Assembly: GCF_901000735.1 (NCBI RefSeq)
Contig: NC_081546.1
Span: 18,599,220-18,663,219 of the forward strand
DNA: 64,000 nt
DNA from: Corylus avellana
Lineage: Eukaryota > Streptophyta > Magnoliopsida > Fagales > Betulaceae
Direction of reading: 5' to 3'
Within the stretch, counting starts at the first letter, position 1; each line of letters begins with the position of its first letter. The notes beneath the pieces were generated by a model. The model did no database searches, had not been told where the DNA came from, and saw only the letters and a program-made list of their open reading frames with translations. This document shows, piece after piece, positions 1-12,123 of this stretch. The translations under genes and the position numbers were made by a program.

Positions 1-19
1 ATTTTTTAATTGGTAAAGT

Positions 20-705
20 TAGGGGTGTCAAAAAATACAGGGAAACCGGAATCAGAACCGAAAAACTAGGAAACCGGGGAATCGGAGAACCGATTTTGAA
101 ATAGGTTGGAAAAAACCAGTAACTGGGTACCCCGGTTCTGGTTTCGGTTTTTGGCACCCGGTTATAACCGGGTAACCGGGTACCGATATATATTATAATA
201 TATATTGGCTTTTGTTTTTTACTTTAGGTTTATATTTGCTTTTGAGTTTTTATTTAGGGTGTTTATATTTGTTTGTTTGTTTCAAAGTCCCTTGTTAGTC
301 GTTACAGCCCTCTGCCTCTCTTTCTCTTAAAGAGAATGAAAGAAGAAATAAATAAAGAAAAGAAAGAATGAATGAATGAGATGGTGAAGACGCGTTAAGC
401 AACGGGGAAAAAAAATGGAGAAGATGAAAACCATGGGCGTGAAAGAGGGGTAGAGAGAAAAGAAAAGGAAGAAGAAGAGGAGGGAGTGGGGAGCAAAAAT
501 AAGCCCAAAATACAAAATTTTAAAAAAACTGGCTACCCGGTCCGGATAACCAGGTACAAACTAGAATCGGCCGGTTATTATATAACCTGTTAACCGGGAA
601 CTGGTCACCCGATTCCGGTTTTCCAAAATCAATAACCGGGGTACCCCGGTTCTGGTTCCCGGTTTTGGCCAATAATCGGAAACCGGGACCGGATTGACAC
701 CCCTA
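20..705. mobile_element. hAT-type MITE with CCGGTT-rich arms
   Basis: Terminal inverted repeats are TAGGGGTGTCA at the left and its complement TGACACCCCTA at the right. The element is flanked by an 8-bp near-duplication, GGTAAAGT (12-19) and AGTAAAGT (706-713), one mismatch. Both arms carry many AACCGG/CCGGTT words, and the middle (about 215-525) is AT-rich with no coding potential. An 8-bp duplication with a short TIR and subterminal repeats is typical of non-autonomous hAT elements. The family assignment is inferred. Confidence 0.8.
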
Positions 706-1106
706 AGTAAAGTAAAGCTATTTTTGTGAACTTGAACATTTGGTCTTTCTAGTTTGTTAAGATTAGAAGAAATTGGTCTTTCTGGTTTTATTTGAGATGA
801 ATAACTTGGAAGAAACATGCTTCTACATTTATTTGGATATTAGTGATGTGACACTCCTCTTGACCTTCAAACTTTGTTTTGTTTTATATTTATTCTTCTT
901 TTATTATGTGACATTCATCGGTCTAAAATTTGGAGGAAATGAGAAGATTTTAAATTGGAGGCTAACTGGTCCATGGAGGGGGCCTAGAACCAACTAACAC
1001 AGTGTAGCATTCCTCTTTCCTTTTATTTAGTTGCATGCCTACTCCGAACGTCATAAAGAATTACACACATTTTAGCCAAAAAAAAATACGAAGGGCGCAA
1101 TGTATT
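706..1106. other. AT-rich intergenic DNA, nothing recognised
   Basis: No coding sequence, repeat structure or RNA gene could be supported. The short open frame at 773-997 has no recognisable motif. Confidence 0.5.
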
Positions 1107-1555
1107 TTGATAATGACTAACGTTGGAGTACTTTAGGGGTCACAAATTTGCTGTCGAAACAGTTATCGTGGTCAACTCGAGACAAGAGGTTCCTACCAGG
1201 GACTGAGGTCCCTTGCAAAACAGAAAGAGTGTCAGAGGAACTCCGGCTAGAGCATACTCCGATGCTTAAGTCAGCATAGGTATATAATGAGTTGGTCGGA
1301 GATGAGAGAGTCATCTCCCGCTCTTAAGTGAGTGAAATATGGAGTTTACAGAGGAAGAAGGCTAAGGAGACCTTGTTCTCCGAGAGGCTCCAATGTGACT
1401 CCTTTCTTAAGGAGTTTTTTTCGCGTGTTTGAGCGTTGTTCTCTAAAATTTATATATACGAACCAGATTGGGAGGTCGAAGGATCCACCTTCCTTCGTTC
1501 TGGGTTGTTGAGCCTCCCGAACCTCCAGCTCAAGCAATGACATGCGTTGTTGCAC
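1107..1555 (-). mobile_element. Gypsy-type LTR remnant
   Basis: Read on the minus strand, the stretch has the downstream half of a Tat/Ogre-like Gypsy LTR. It has a TATA-like run (TATATATAAA near 1450), then CTGACTTAAGCATCGGAG, then a segment ending near CAAATTTGTGACCCCTAAAG. The CTTAAGCATCGGAG word is characteristic of such LTRs in my knowledge. The left and right ends cannot be placed, and no PBS or coding region is attached. It is a decayed fragment. Confidence 0.45.
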
Positions 1556-1862
1556 ATAACTGTCGCCCTGCTATGGAGTGGCTCTAGGCATTGTGATGGG
1601 ACGAGAGTGCAGCCTGGAGTGGCGATGTGTCATCCCTACAAGGATTGCTGTGGTGTAGGCACACGACTCAAGGTGCAATGACGAGATAGGAGCCTGCCCG
1701 GGCATTACATGCAGTTGAGGGGCTTAAGGAATGGTGATGAGACAAGGACCAATTGATGGGCTCAAGCATTGGGATTAGACGGGACTACTAGCCCGTGTTT
1801 CCCGATCATTATTAGCCTTGTCAGTAGCTAGCAATCGTTGTCGTAGGGATGCAATGAGCTTA

Positions 1863-2893
1863 GAGCATTTTCAGCAGACTCCCTTATAGGGAGTCTGTTC
1901 CCTAAGTTTAGAGAATATGTCCAAAAAATCACAAAAAAATGCCCCACAGCAGATTTCCTATATGGTTCCTTAAACCATCAGCTGCTACAGTTGAATCCAA
2001 AACATTGGGTTCAACTCTAGCAATCCAAAGCTTATTAAATTGAAGAAAAAAAAAAAAACTATTTCTCTCTCCTCTCAGGACAACTCTCAATGCATCCTCT
2101 TTCTCTTTCTCTTTCCAGTCAACACGCCATCTCTCTGAAAAAAATCGCCAAACACACCTCTCTCTTCAAAAACTCCATCTTCTTCAACCTCTCAACTTTC
2201 ATCTATGTTCTACACAAGGTAGAGAGGAGACCAAAAAGAGAGAAAGTTCGAGATTAAGAGAGAATGGTGAGCGTTCTGTTCAAGCCGAGAGAGAGAGAGA
2301 CACACAAGAACGGTGGTTGAGCCACCGTCGTCGTGCAGTGGGCAGCAAAAATTGGAAACCCATAAATCAAATCAAACCAAAGAACCCAAAAATCAAATCA
2401 AAGACACAAGAAGTCAAGGCGTGTGCAAGCCGATCGGGTTGCAGTTGGATGGGGTCACGTTGTGCGAAGGGCTGGAGTCGTTGTCGATAAAGAACTCGGT
2501 GGACTTGGACGACATGGGGTTGACAGCGATCGCGAGGGGGTGCTGGAAATTGAAGAAATTTGAGGTGGTTGGGTGCAAGAGGATCACAGGGACGGGAGTG
2601 AGGACATTAGTTTCCTTGTTGGGAGGAGAAGAAAAGGAAGAAATCACAGGAAGAAGAAATGGGTTGCTACATCGGAAAGAAAGAAGAAAATATGAGGGAG
2701 AGAGAAAGTATAAATTAAAGGAATAAAATATTAAAAAAAAATAAAAATAAAAAGTAAAATAAAAATATAATATTTTAATAATATAAGGAAGCATTTAGGA
2801 AAACTATTGGGGAGCAAATTGATATAGGGAAGCAAAAAGTAATTTGAATTCTTTAATTTAGGGAAAATGATCGGGTAGCTGCTGGGAATGCTC
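1863..2893. mobile_element. PIF/Harbinger-like element carrying a host gene fragment
   Basis: The termini are GAGCATTTTCAGCAG at the left and the complement of GAGCATTCCCAGCAG at the right. The target site TTA is duplicated exactly (1860-1862 and 2894-2896), the 3-bp TTA/TWA signature of PIF/Harbinger and Tourist elements. The 1.03-kb interior has no transposase. It holds a CT-rich stretch, a GA-rich stretch and, in the middle, an F-box/LRR gene fragment (2436-2624). Related ends recur at 49.3-50.6 kb. The flanking DNA (1556-1859, 2897-3140) is moderately GC-rich and continuous across the insertion. Confidence 0.72.
2436..2624 (+). pseudogene. F-box/LRR protein gene fragment captured in a transposon
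   Basis: One open frame reads about 63 residues of leucine-rich repeat. CEGLESLSIKN is followed by LDDMGLTAIARGCWKL, FEVVGCKRIT and GVRTLVSLLG. The spacing (L..L.I..C..L.D.GL..IA.GC..L) is that of the cysteine-containing LRRs of plant F-box proteins. The wording is closest to the At5g51370/At5g51380 group, by memory. There is no F-box, no other LRR and no known start, and the frame runs into unrelated lysine/glutamate-rich sequence to the stop near 2726. It lies inside the Harbinger-like element, so it is best read as a transduplicated exon piece. Transcription is unknown. Confidence 0.65.
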
Positions 2894-2896
2894 TTA

Positions 2897-3571
2897 GGAG
2901 GTGCCAGGAGTGGCGACCATCGCTTGGCTAAGAGGCAATTCGAGGGCCTCACTGGCGAGGGTGAGGTGAGTTGTCAGCGGGAGGTTCGTGTGTAGTCTTA
3001 GGATCGGCCGCAATGGGCCGCCAGTGGTTTGCAAGACGCGACTTGGGCCTTGTTTTGTGTAAAATAAGGGCATTCTTCTGTTGGTGGGCCTAGGAAGGCC
3101 GCAGCTTGGGAGAGAGTCTCTATTGGGATTATTATGTCCCACCAACTAATATTATTTAGTAAATTACTATATGATGATCATGTAAATGGGATCATACAAT
3201 TCGACTGACATGACTAGTCAAATTACTTAAAATCAAGCTAAAAACATTTCTCAGGTAAAGTGATGGGGGGAGATTTTGAATTCGTGTGTAAAAAGTAAAA
3301 ACAATGGAATAATAATGCATGTCTTTAAATGTTTTTCATTTCATTTGAAACTGATCAAATTACTCAGATTTTGGGCTTCATTTTCTAATTACAGGTGTCA
3401 TCTCTTTCACTTAGAAGTTAGTTATGTACCTGCAGTGAGAGAGGGAACAGGAACTGCGTGTAGAAATATCACACACCAGGCATGTTGCAACTCACACTCA
3501 AACAATGCACTTTTCCATCTATTTACACACCTTTGGGCAACCCTAATTTCTCAAACACAAAGAACCCGCCA
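2897..3571 (+). other. Transposon-flank remnant, then upstream region of the lipid-transfer gene
   Basis: 2897-3140 continues the GC-richer DNA interrupted by the Harbinger-like element and is probably retroelement-derived. From about 3150 the sequence becomes AT-rich. 3400-3571 should hold the promoter and 5' leader of the following gene. No strong TATA box was found. Confidence 0.4.
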
Positions 3572-5149
3572 ATGGCTTTTCTTCCTATTGCCATCCCCAC
3601 TCTCATCCTACTGCTTCTCATTTCCCTTCCAACCGCCACCCTTTCGCAAGATCCCAGCTCCTCCGGCCCCTCCATAGCCCAATGTGCGCCGAGCCTGCTT
3701 CCGCTTGCCCCGTGCGCACCATTCGTACAGGGAACAGCTCAGTCGCCGTCACAGCCGTGCTGCAGCAACCTCAAGCAACTCTATACCCAGGAGCCACACT
3801 GCCTTTGCCTCTTGCTCAATGACACCACCTTCAACTCTTTCCCTATTAACAACACACTGGCTCTGCAGCTGCCTCTTCTTTGCAGCCTCCAAGTTAACAT
3901 CTCCCCTTGTTCAGGTACATTATTCTTTTGTGGGGCTATATTAATTTTCTTTTGTGAATTATTAAATATATATAATTATGTTACCAGATTCATGGAGATA
4001 TATATATTAATTTTCTGCTTATCTGTGAATCAAGGAATAAATCTGCCTTCTAATACTTCCTTTGGGACAAACACCAACTCTACTGTCGGGACAAACACCA
4101 ACACGACTGTTGCTGGTATGTAAAACAATTAACATCTCTTACATCTTTGTAACTTTGCATATCCCAAAAGTTAAATTAAATAAGACAAATTGAATTTAAT
4201 TATTTAATTTATATTCTAGGGGTCCAATTGGATTTGTGATTTCAAAAATTGTGATTTAAAAACTGCATTTTTTGTCTATAAAATTGCAATACTAAATGTA
4301 CCCTAATACTGTGAGCCCTAACACATAAAATATTTAATAAAAATCGTAAATTGTTATACAACAACCATAAAACTGCAATAGTGCGGTGGTAAAAATCAAC
4401 ATTTGGATCAACAAGGGCTTTGTAAGAAAAATAAAAATCAGTAATCGATTTTCACTGACACTTCATCTCAGTTGTATACCAGACGTATAACAATGTATTA
4501 AATAGCATTACTCATATTTAATTGAAAATTATAGGTAAATAACAACAAGAAGATTAAATTATAGGTAAATTATAGCATTACTCATATTTGTATTAAATGT
4601 TATGATACCATATTAAACCACCACTTATCCTAAAAATTTAACGTGATAGGAAGGGTAACCTTAATTATTTAAATTAATATTTAATAGTGTGGCCCACGAA
4701 ATAGTCAACAATAGATGGTATAGACGTGTAAAGTTAAGGACCCCACTATGAGATATGATATACACACTCCAACTCCTATACTCTCACTCTCACACTCTCC
4801 AGCGTAACTTTTAAAATTATTATTGGATCAAAATTTAATAATGATTCATCACAAATTCAATTGTGATTTTAAAAGTCTCATAAGGAAATGTGAGAGTTGG
4901 AATAAGAGTTGGAATGCTTTTCCATAAAGGCTTTCAAATCGTCATTTTCAGCCCTTTGATTTCTAAATTTTGTGTTTCACAATCTTTTTAATTGGAGTTT
5001 CAGCTTCTCCAACGGTTCAAGTGCAACCAAGAACCAACATCATGGGATCAGGCATCGGCAGAAGCACCAGCACCAAATTGAGGGGAGAAGGTGGCTACGC
5101 ACGAGCGACAACTCTGGCAGCTTTTCTATTGACAATATTACTGTATTAA
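3572..5149 (+). CDS. Non-specific lipid-transfer protein-like, probably GPI-anchored (LTPG/xylogen-like)
   Basis: Three exons are supported: 3572-3914, 4035-4115 and 5004-5149, all with GT/AG introns and matching phase (each codon is split after its first base). They give 189 residues. Residues 1-25 form a signal peptide (MAFLPIAIPTLILLLLISLP core). The eight-cysteine motif is complete: C38, C48, C63-C64, C77-x-C79, C104, C113. A Thr/Asn/Ser-rich linker follows, repeating GTNTN, and then a short hydrophobic tail (TTLAAFLLTILLY) fitting a GPI signal. The family binds lipids at the outer plasma membrane and cell wall, in cuticle or vascular tissue. The start was chosen because it begins the signal peptide; an in-frame ATG at 3482 would bury it. 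The second intron is 888 bp. The exact subfamily is not fixed. Confidence 0.88.
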
Positions 5150-7248
5150 TGTTTTTATGGTAATTAGTGGTTGTGTTTAGAATTAGAATCTATCCATTTC
5201 ATTTGAACTGGATAATATCTAGTTAATTATAGTGGAGGAGTATTTATGTCCCTTCAAAAAGTGAAAAGACAAAATTACCCCTCTACTATAACTAACTGGA
5301 TATTATCCAATTTGTTTGAATTGGAGATGATCATGTTCCTTGTGTTTAGGAGATGTTTAGTGATTTAATCTCGAATTTATGACCGACATAAATTGATTAT
5401 GATGTTAACTACTTTGACTTGATGAATATTATTTTCTTTCTATTTAGTTGGAGTAAAAAGATAATGATAAGGAAAAGACATCTTTCCCGAGTTTAGAGGT
5501 GAAGGAGATACAGCAAGAGAGGAAGGAGACCTGGCCAAAGTACCAATTCGAACATATAAAGTAGGCTTCAAATAAAGTAGTTTGCTAACTGGCCGAATAG
5601 AAGTAGTGTAGTTCCGTCAGCTACTTAGGTAGAGTTACGTTCCGTAAGGGCCTAGCCTACTAGTAAAAAGGGGGCTTTACACACGGAGAAGAGAAGAGGG
5701 AAAGAAACACTTTTTCTAAAAAATCCACTACCTGGCTGCTCTATGTATCAGCGCTGGAGACGTCGGTAGTCTCAAAGCCGTCCCTTCCCCCACTCTTTAC
5801 TTTATTGGCTCGTTTTGTAGGAATAGAGTAGTCAAAGTAATTGCGTCTACCACTGAAGGCAGCCAATAGTCACTCGGGGCTTTAGTACTACTTTTATTTT
5901 TCGTTAGTTAAGAGAGACGGAGATGAATACTCTATCTCATCTCTAACTCATTTCTTATCTGACTTTAAAAATAAATAAATAAAAAAGATAGCAAGTTCTA
6001 TGCACAAGTTTTTTTAGTGCTTTCTAATTCACAAGAATAGAAGCCTTTCTTTTGTTGAGTTGCAGAAATATGCAACAGGATAAAGGAAACCGATTGAGAA
6101 ACTTGCATGAGGCTGGCTATTCACTCACTTTTTTCTGCGAATGTGCAGCGGCGAGAAGCCAACTAGAATAATTCTAAATACTCATCTCTCATTCTACTCT
6201 CATACTACTGGGCTAATGTGACAATGCCCATCAACCCTTTAATTTTTTTTTTTCTTTTCATAATAGAGGTTGATCCAAAAATTAATGGACACTGCCACAT
6301 CACCAAAATGACATAAAAGTGGGATACCAAATGAGTATGGAGCATAATGAGTTGTTTGGAAAAAATGACACCACGTCAATGGCAAATTGAGAGTGAGGAA
6401 AACTAGGAAAATTGACGTGCTTAAAAGTGCCACTTGACAAAATTAGTTTGTATAGATCATTTTGGATATAAATTTCGGATAAAAATTAGCTACAAACTGG
6501 TTTATAGGTTTCTAGCTAATTCCTACAAACCAATCTAATAAATTGCCAAATGTCCCTAGAAAAACACGTGTTTTTTTTAATAGCATGCGCTTCTCACATT
6601 TTTTTTAATAGCAATAATAAGATGCAAGTGCTTCTCACATACTTTAGGAGCACGTCACTTTACTCCTTACTAGACTGCTTTGTAGGAATTATGCTACTTT
6701 ATGTCCATAACTTTCCTAAAAATTGGGTCCTCTAACCTAGTCTCTAAAGCACCATGTGTTCTTTTAGCATTTAAGAAGCACACAATTTTTTATTAATGCT
6801 ATTTGAAAAGCATAAGAGAAGCACATGATGTTATGAAAAAATCATGTGTTTCTCACATGCTAAAAGACATAGCACTTTTAGAGACCGGATTAGACGAATT
6901 TTCCTACAACCCAATTTGTACGAAATTTCTATATGAAACTTCGAATCCTTAAAGAGTCGAATTAAAAACGTTCCCTATCAAATTACATTTTCTACAATAT
7001 CTCAAGCTTGAAGAGTGTAATTTATATCAAATTTGGTACAAGAACATGGGAACAGCAGAGGTCATATCAATAGGTGCTTCAAATTTTTCTGCATCATCTA
7101 AAAGTTACAGTACATATATGCAGAAAAATTATCATGCAAATTACCTCGAAGCCCTCAGTGGGAATGATTCTTTGTCTAGAATTATATCATGTGGTAGATG
7201 AAGACCTTAATTTGTTTCCATTGACTACTATAGAGAGAGAGAGAGAGA
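5150..7248. other. Intergenic region between two genes
   Basis: Mostly AT-rich DNA with no supported gene. It includes a possible organelle-derived segment (5540-5895, listed separately). A degenerate repeated theme of 'tagcatgtgagaagcac' words at 6570-6870 looks like a small repeat or foldback. The minus-strand frame 6239-6433 begins with a hydrophobic run but has no other support. Confidence 0.4.
5540..5895. other. Possible nuclear insertion of mitochondrial DNA (NUMT)
   Basis: The base composition changes abruptly from AT-rich to near balanced, with no low-complexity runs. Phrases such as TACGTTCCGTAAGGGCCTAG and GGCTCGTTTTGTAGGAATAG have the texture of plant mitochondrial intergenic DNA. 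This is an impression only. No mitochondrial gene is recognised, and a retroelement remnant is an alternative. Confidence 0.25.
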
Positions 7249-9940
7249 CTATTCCAAAGAAGGAGCCACCTCAGTTGGGTTGGACTCAAACACATCAGAG
7301 TTTGATGAATCAGGTTCTTCTAAAAGCTCTCGAGACTGGATTGATTCTTTGTATGCGGGAGTCTGCTTAAAATCTGTCGCCCCTTCGTTGTATGTAGCCA
7401 CAGCAATCCCACATGCAATTAGCTGTCAAGACACAAGTGCAGAATATAAGCCTTGATGGCCCTCAAGTCAAATTAGAATGTTGCACAAGAAGCAGAAACT
7501 TTAAAACTAATTCCAATGTACAGGACAGATATCATAATTAAGCATTGTTTAGAAATAATTAAGGCTCATAATTACTTTGTATCTGAACAAAAATAAGGCT
7601 TCTCAACGTTCACATGCTTAAACAAGGGCTTCTCAACCTTGGTAAAAGTTTTTTTTTGTTCCTAACCAAAAAGGATAGGAGTTCTGGGCTGGGTTTGATC
7701 ATAGTAACATCTACCAATTGGAAACCAATGACAGAAGAGGCTTAGACGGGAAAACCATAGACACTTTCTCAAGTCGGTTTAGTCATAGCCTCTTGAGCCA
7801 GCCTCACTAAAGGCATTAGTAGACACCTAGTTGGTGGCGTGAAAATAATTCCAGATGCTTCCCATAGCAAGATTGGTATAAGTATTTGAAAATAAGGCTC
7901 AGTATAGATATTGTTTTTTTTAGATGAAGACAAGGAATGAAGAAACTACCATTACCCTTGCCCTTGAAGCATCATTAGTAACAACTATTCCCACAAGAAG
8001 TATAATTTGGAACAATTATGTCCTTGTTATTTATATATTCATCCATTCATTCAATTAAGCAATTGTACTAAACCAACATCAACTAAGCCACCAAAGCAAA
8101 ACAACTAGCATGTCAACATTATCACACAATCAAGGGATGCATTTGTTCTTATTTTTTTTTATATGTAGATGCATTTGTTCTTATTAAGATGCACTTCTCA
8201 CACCTCTTTGTTGCTAAATCCAAATAATTATATTTTTTAGCTAATGAAGATTGTGTATGCAAGATCATCTCAGTCTAAGAATATTCCAACTTTCCAATCG
8301 ATATTAAAGGACACTTTACATGGATCCTATATTGGGAAGCTATATTTTGGTAGCCTACCTAGATGCTTCCACTAAATCCATTTGTAACTTAGTTTCTAGT
8401 TGCTTTTGCCATCAATCACCTTTTTTTCAGTTTAGGAAAAAATAACCTAAACCTAACAATTATAGTGACATCGTGGCGAAATCATTTCAATGAAAACATC
8501 AAATTTTAGAGGTAAGACTTTATAGACAGGTTGAAAGAGTTTTTCATTCAAGGGATAAGTAGTTTGTCGTTTTGTAATCAAACTTGATGCAAAGATAAAC
8601 TTAGGGCAAGAGTGGTCATGTAGGTGGGAGGCATGAGAGTGAGATCTTCATGGTTCAACTTCAATTGTTCAGCTGATCTTATTTGGGGAATCCATCAGCT
8701 TCATTTTTGGCGGAGGCTACTAGCAGTATCCATACTTTAAAAGAAAAAAAAACCATTACATAAACTATCACTAGTTTCAAAAAACTAAGTGGAAGGTACC
8801 AAGCATAGATAGGGTTCAAAACAAGAGCACCAATTCCAACATTATAACAAATTACTATCTGTTTGATAGAAAATAATAAATTTACTCACTTAACCATTAT
8901 CTTACAACTCTCTGTCCGAGTTTCAGTAGCATATAGATTTAGGGATGTCATACAAGGTCCTATATTCAGCAATTAGATAGGAGTATGACAGTTGACAATT
9001 TACCCCATATCCCTAAACCCTAAGCAGATGAGAATGGATAAATTTAAGCAAATACTCAATATATAGTCTGGCAGAAGCAAAAGCGATCAGTTGAAGGATG
9101 AAAAGAGTTGCAAATACACAATTTTGTCTTCTCCATCCTAATTTCAGTAACATATAGATAAAGAGTGGTGGGGGGACGAGGATCCTCAGAGAATTGAGTC
9201 ACTTTACACACAGTTGTAAGGTTTGGAGCAAAATGGTATGCTCTATTCACTTGACTCCAAAATCTATAATTCATTGAGATTGAAAGTTAATTATTATTAT
9301 TATTATTATTACTATCAAATTCTACATTCAGTGTCAATGGGCTCAACTCTTTCGTGTTTGTCATAACAATTTTCTAATTCCGCAACACCCAAGCCATGTC
9401 AAACATATATATAGCATCGAATTATCTCAACAGAAACAAATACAACGATTACCCAGTAAATATAAAATCAAAAAAGCAACAAAATTAACCAAGATGAACA
9501 AAACCAAGTGAACATACCGCGAAAACGATGCCAAAAGCCCACATGTACTGTACAAAGAAACCAAGAGCGTCCCACTGCGGCCCTTCCCAGAAATCAGGCT
9601 TGGTACCCGGAAGCTCTGGCAAGAAGTATCCACCATCAGCAGCAGCGCCACCATCTGCAACAAAACCAACATTCTCAATGCTAGACGTATCCTCTGCCGT
9701 ACGCTGTAGCTGCTTTTCCTCTTGGTCTTTGGTTGTGGCGGTGCCCCTCCGGTCCTTGCTGTCCAGCCGCCCGGTGCGGGAGGAGAACCTCTTGGCTGAG
9801 ACCACGTGGAGACTGGCGGTCCTAGTCGACAGCGGGAAGAGGACGTGGCGCCGGATGGGGAGGTGGGTGTACGGGTTCTTGGTGGTATTGCCGAGGAGGA
9901 TAGCTGCTCCTCCTCCACCGTTGCCAATTGTCAGAGACAT
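7249..9940 (-). CDS. PnsB5: Chloroplast NDH complex subunit B5 (PnsB5/NDH18)
   Basis: There are two exons on the minus strand: 9940-9518 (141 codons) and 7422-7249 (57 codons plus stop). The 2095-bp phase-0 intron has a gcg|GTATGT donor and a TGACAG acceptor. The 198-residue protein starts with a basic Ser/Arg-rich stretch (about 1-50) fitting a chloroplast transit peptide. It has an acidic middle, GGYFLPELPG, PDFWEGPQWDALG (about 114-126) and one membrane segment (126-151). The tail is YNEGATDFKQTPAYKES, QSRELLEEP and FESNPTEVAPSLE. I recognise this tail and the WEGPQWD motif as PnsB5 (Arabidopsis At5g43750), a small subcomplex B protein of the thylakoid NDH complex in cyclic electron flow around photosystem I. 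Its length is close to the family's. The start is the first ATG of the frame giving a plausible transit peptide. The name is from memory. Confidence 0.85.
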
Positions 9941-10110
9941 CGTGGAGTGGATGAGAGTTGTGAAGCACAGCGCGTGGATAAGAAAGGAGGGGAAATGTAT
10001 GTTGGTGACGACCCTTTTGTTGGGCCAACCGGAGTGGGCCGAGATTGTGATAAGATTATACTGCGGCACCAGTTATCGACGCATCAGCTACTTGTTGCAG
10101 CGATAATTCT
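9941..10110 (-). promoter_or_regulatory. Upstream region of PnsB5 with GATAAG (I-box) words
   Basis: Two GATAAG words (9977-9982 and 10049-10054 on the plus strand) lie just upstream of the start codon. I-box/GATA motifs are common near photosynthesis genes. No TATA box was found, which is also usual for such genes. This is suggestive only. Confidence 0.3.
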
Positions 10111-10443
10111 GAAGCGGTCGAAAAGTAGTTTAGAAGGACGAGAATCTGACTATGAACGGATCAATATTCCGTCGTAATATCTAGAAAAGAAAATACCAAT
10201 TTTAGCCTAAATGTAAGAGCATTCCTTGCGACCTCACCGAAAATCATTTTTGGTTATTTGGGTAAGGCAATTTAACAAAAGTGACTAAAATCCTCTATTT
10301 TCAGCCTCACCATTTTAATCCAAAATAAATTGTGAGTGAATAGTACTCACTAAAGATAGTAAGTATTATTTACTCACCAAATGAATAAAAAATAATATAA
10401 CCTCTCTCTCTCCTTCCATATTATTTGGGAAAAAAAAAAAAAA

Positions 10444-10548
10444 GTCTCCAAGAGGTAGTTCAATTGGATGGGACCACGCCTAATAAAGCAGAAGTTACTA
10501 GTTCGAATTGTCCTTCATCTCTTATAAGAAGATGTCCAAAAAAAAAAA
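10444..10548 (+). mobile_element. tRNA-derived SINE
   Basis: GTCTCCAAGAGGTAGTTCAA opens the element. The A-box-like TAGTTCAATTGG and the B-box-like AGTTCGAATTG are at tRNA-like spacing, and the 3' end is GATGTCC plus a poly-A run. It is the same family as the copies at 27799, 51322 and 53581. Confidence 0.7.
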
Positions 10549-10961
10549 GTCAAAAAAAATATAATTAAGTATTTGAAAAAGAATATTTAAATGGAATAGT
10601 AAAAGTTGATAGTTAAAATAGTGGGGCTACTAAGTGTGCTTAAAAAAAAATGAGTAATTAAAATAGAGAAAATTATACTTTTAATTATTTTGATGAGTAA
10701 AATTTGTTGAGGCTATAAGGAATGCTCGTGTTATTTCAACTCAAGAAGAGTTTTAACCCTAAAGCTCCTTTTCCGTATTGAATAAAAAATTAAAATGTTT
10801 AAGAAGATAAATATTGCTATTTTTTATGTTCATTTTAAGGGTTAGTGGCCCCTAAAAAAAAAATAAAAGCCAAAGGAACTTACGAACTTTTTTCGATAGG
10901 ACGCCGACGACAAGGCATAACCCCTTGGGTCCGGGGGCCAGCCCAAAAGCCCCTAGCCAAG

Positions 10962-11926
10962 TGTTAGAACAGTTTTCGATTTGTGTAAATTGCACGTTCT
11001 TCGAGCCACTAATGCGTCATTCGCGTTCCCTTAATCCTTGTAAAACAATAACCGTCAATGTATTCCATTGATCCTTGCAAAAACAATAATTGTTAATAGA
11101 GGTCTCATCTGTGTTCCCTTAATTTCTGCAGAACAGTAACTATCAAGAAAGGTCTCATTTTAACTATCAAGAGAGGTCTCACTTTAATGACTTTATCTCA
11201 CGTCAATGACTTACTTTAATGAGTTTATCTCATTTTGATGCCTAAGCCAGTATTTATGAAAAAAATATGTGTAGTGCATAAGATTTTAGTATGAGATTTG
11301 TATTTGAAGTATAGACCTTTTTATAGGCTAGGAAAATATAGTGAGACCTGGATTAAGTCTTCTACTTTAACGTGAGATGAGAATGCTAAGAGTTTGATTT
11401 GAACACAAAGTTTAATTCCAATTCATTTTGAAGTCGAACTGTTGGTTGGATTATTCAAGAAGTCTTAATTGGATCTGGTTTGTGACTCCTACTCCAATTC
11501 AGCTTGGAGTAGGAAGCTTATCCGGATTTCTTGGGATGAGACCTTATCCCGGTAGTCCAAGGTTCAGACGTGGACATACTCTTATGCAGATTAAGGGATG
11601 AATATCCTTGACATACTTTTGTGGTGAGACCGATACCTGAGTTTCCGAGACATGCATGTCCCGAGCCTTGGCCGGAGGAGTTGAACTTTAGCCCCGGAAT
11701 GTGTCCATTCCCGGGACTCAATCCAGATGTGCCACCTATCGTGGTTTTTGGGAATTAGCTTGTTCCGAGGAATTGGGAATGACTCATTTGAGTGCTTGAC
11801 TCCCGGGGTAGGCCTATCGAAGAGTCATGATAACTCGGTTTGGGGCCCATAATCCTTTGGGCCGGTTCTGGCCTTGAGGCCCATGGTTCTTTTGACTGGC
11901 CAGTGTAGGTGGGATTATTCCCAACA
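10962..11926 (-). mobile_element. Probable solo LTR
   Basis: On the minus strand it begins TGTTGGGAATAATCCC and ends GTTCTAACA, giving the TG...CA ends of an LTR 965 bp long. The flanking pentamers CCAAG (10957-10961) and CCATG (11927-11931) are a 4/5 match, as for an aged 5-bp duplication. No PBS, coding region or second LTR is next to it, so recombination to a solo LTR is the simplest reading. The superfamily is uncertain. The ORF at 11518-11721 is only LTR sequence. Confidence 0.55.
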
Positions 11927-12123
11927 CCATGGATGATTTAATCGAGGGTTTCATCAATCAGGCACACATATAGGAATCACTAGATAAGTAAGGACATCAA
12001 TCTTTTACTCCCTTACCTATTTTGAACTCAGGATTCCCAAAGGGAAGGTCGACCATGTAACATAGGAGATCAGTGGGGAAGACCCATAAGGAAAGATCTT
12101 TGCCATTACTCATCACCTTCCAT

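Noticed and set aside
6239..6433. 64-residue minus frame with a signal-peptide-like start
   Set aside because: No further domain, low-complexity lysine tail and AT-rich context; probably chance.
9528..10106. Long plus-strand frames over the PnsB5 first exon (192 and 123 residues)
   Set aside because: They are antisense shadows of the GC-richer exon and have no domain; the minus strand gives a spliced recognisable protein.
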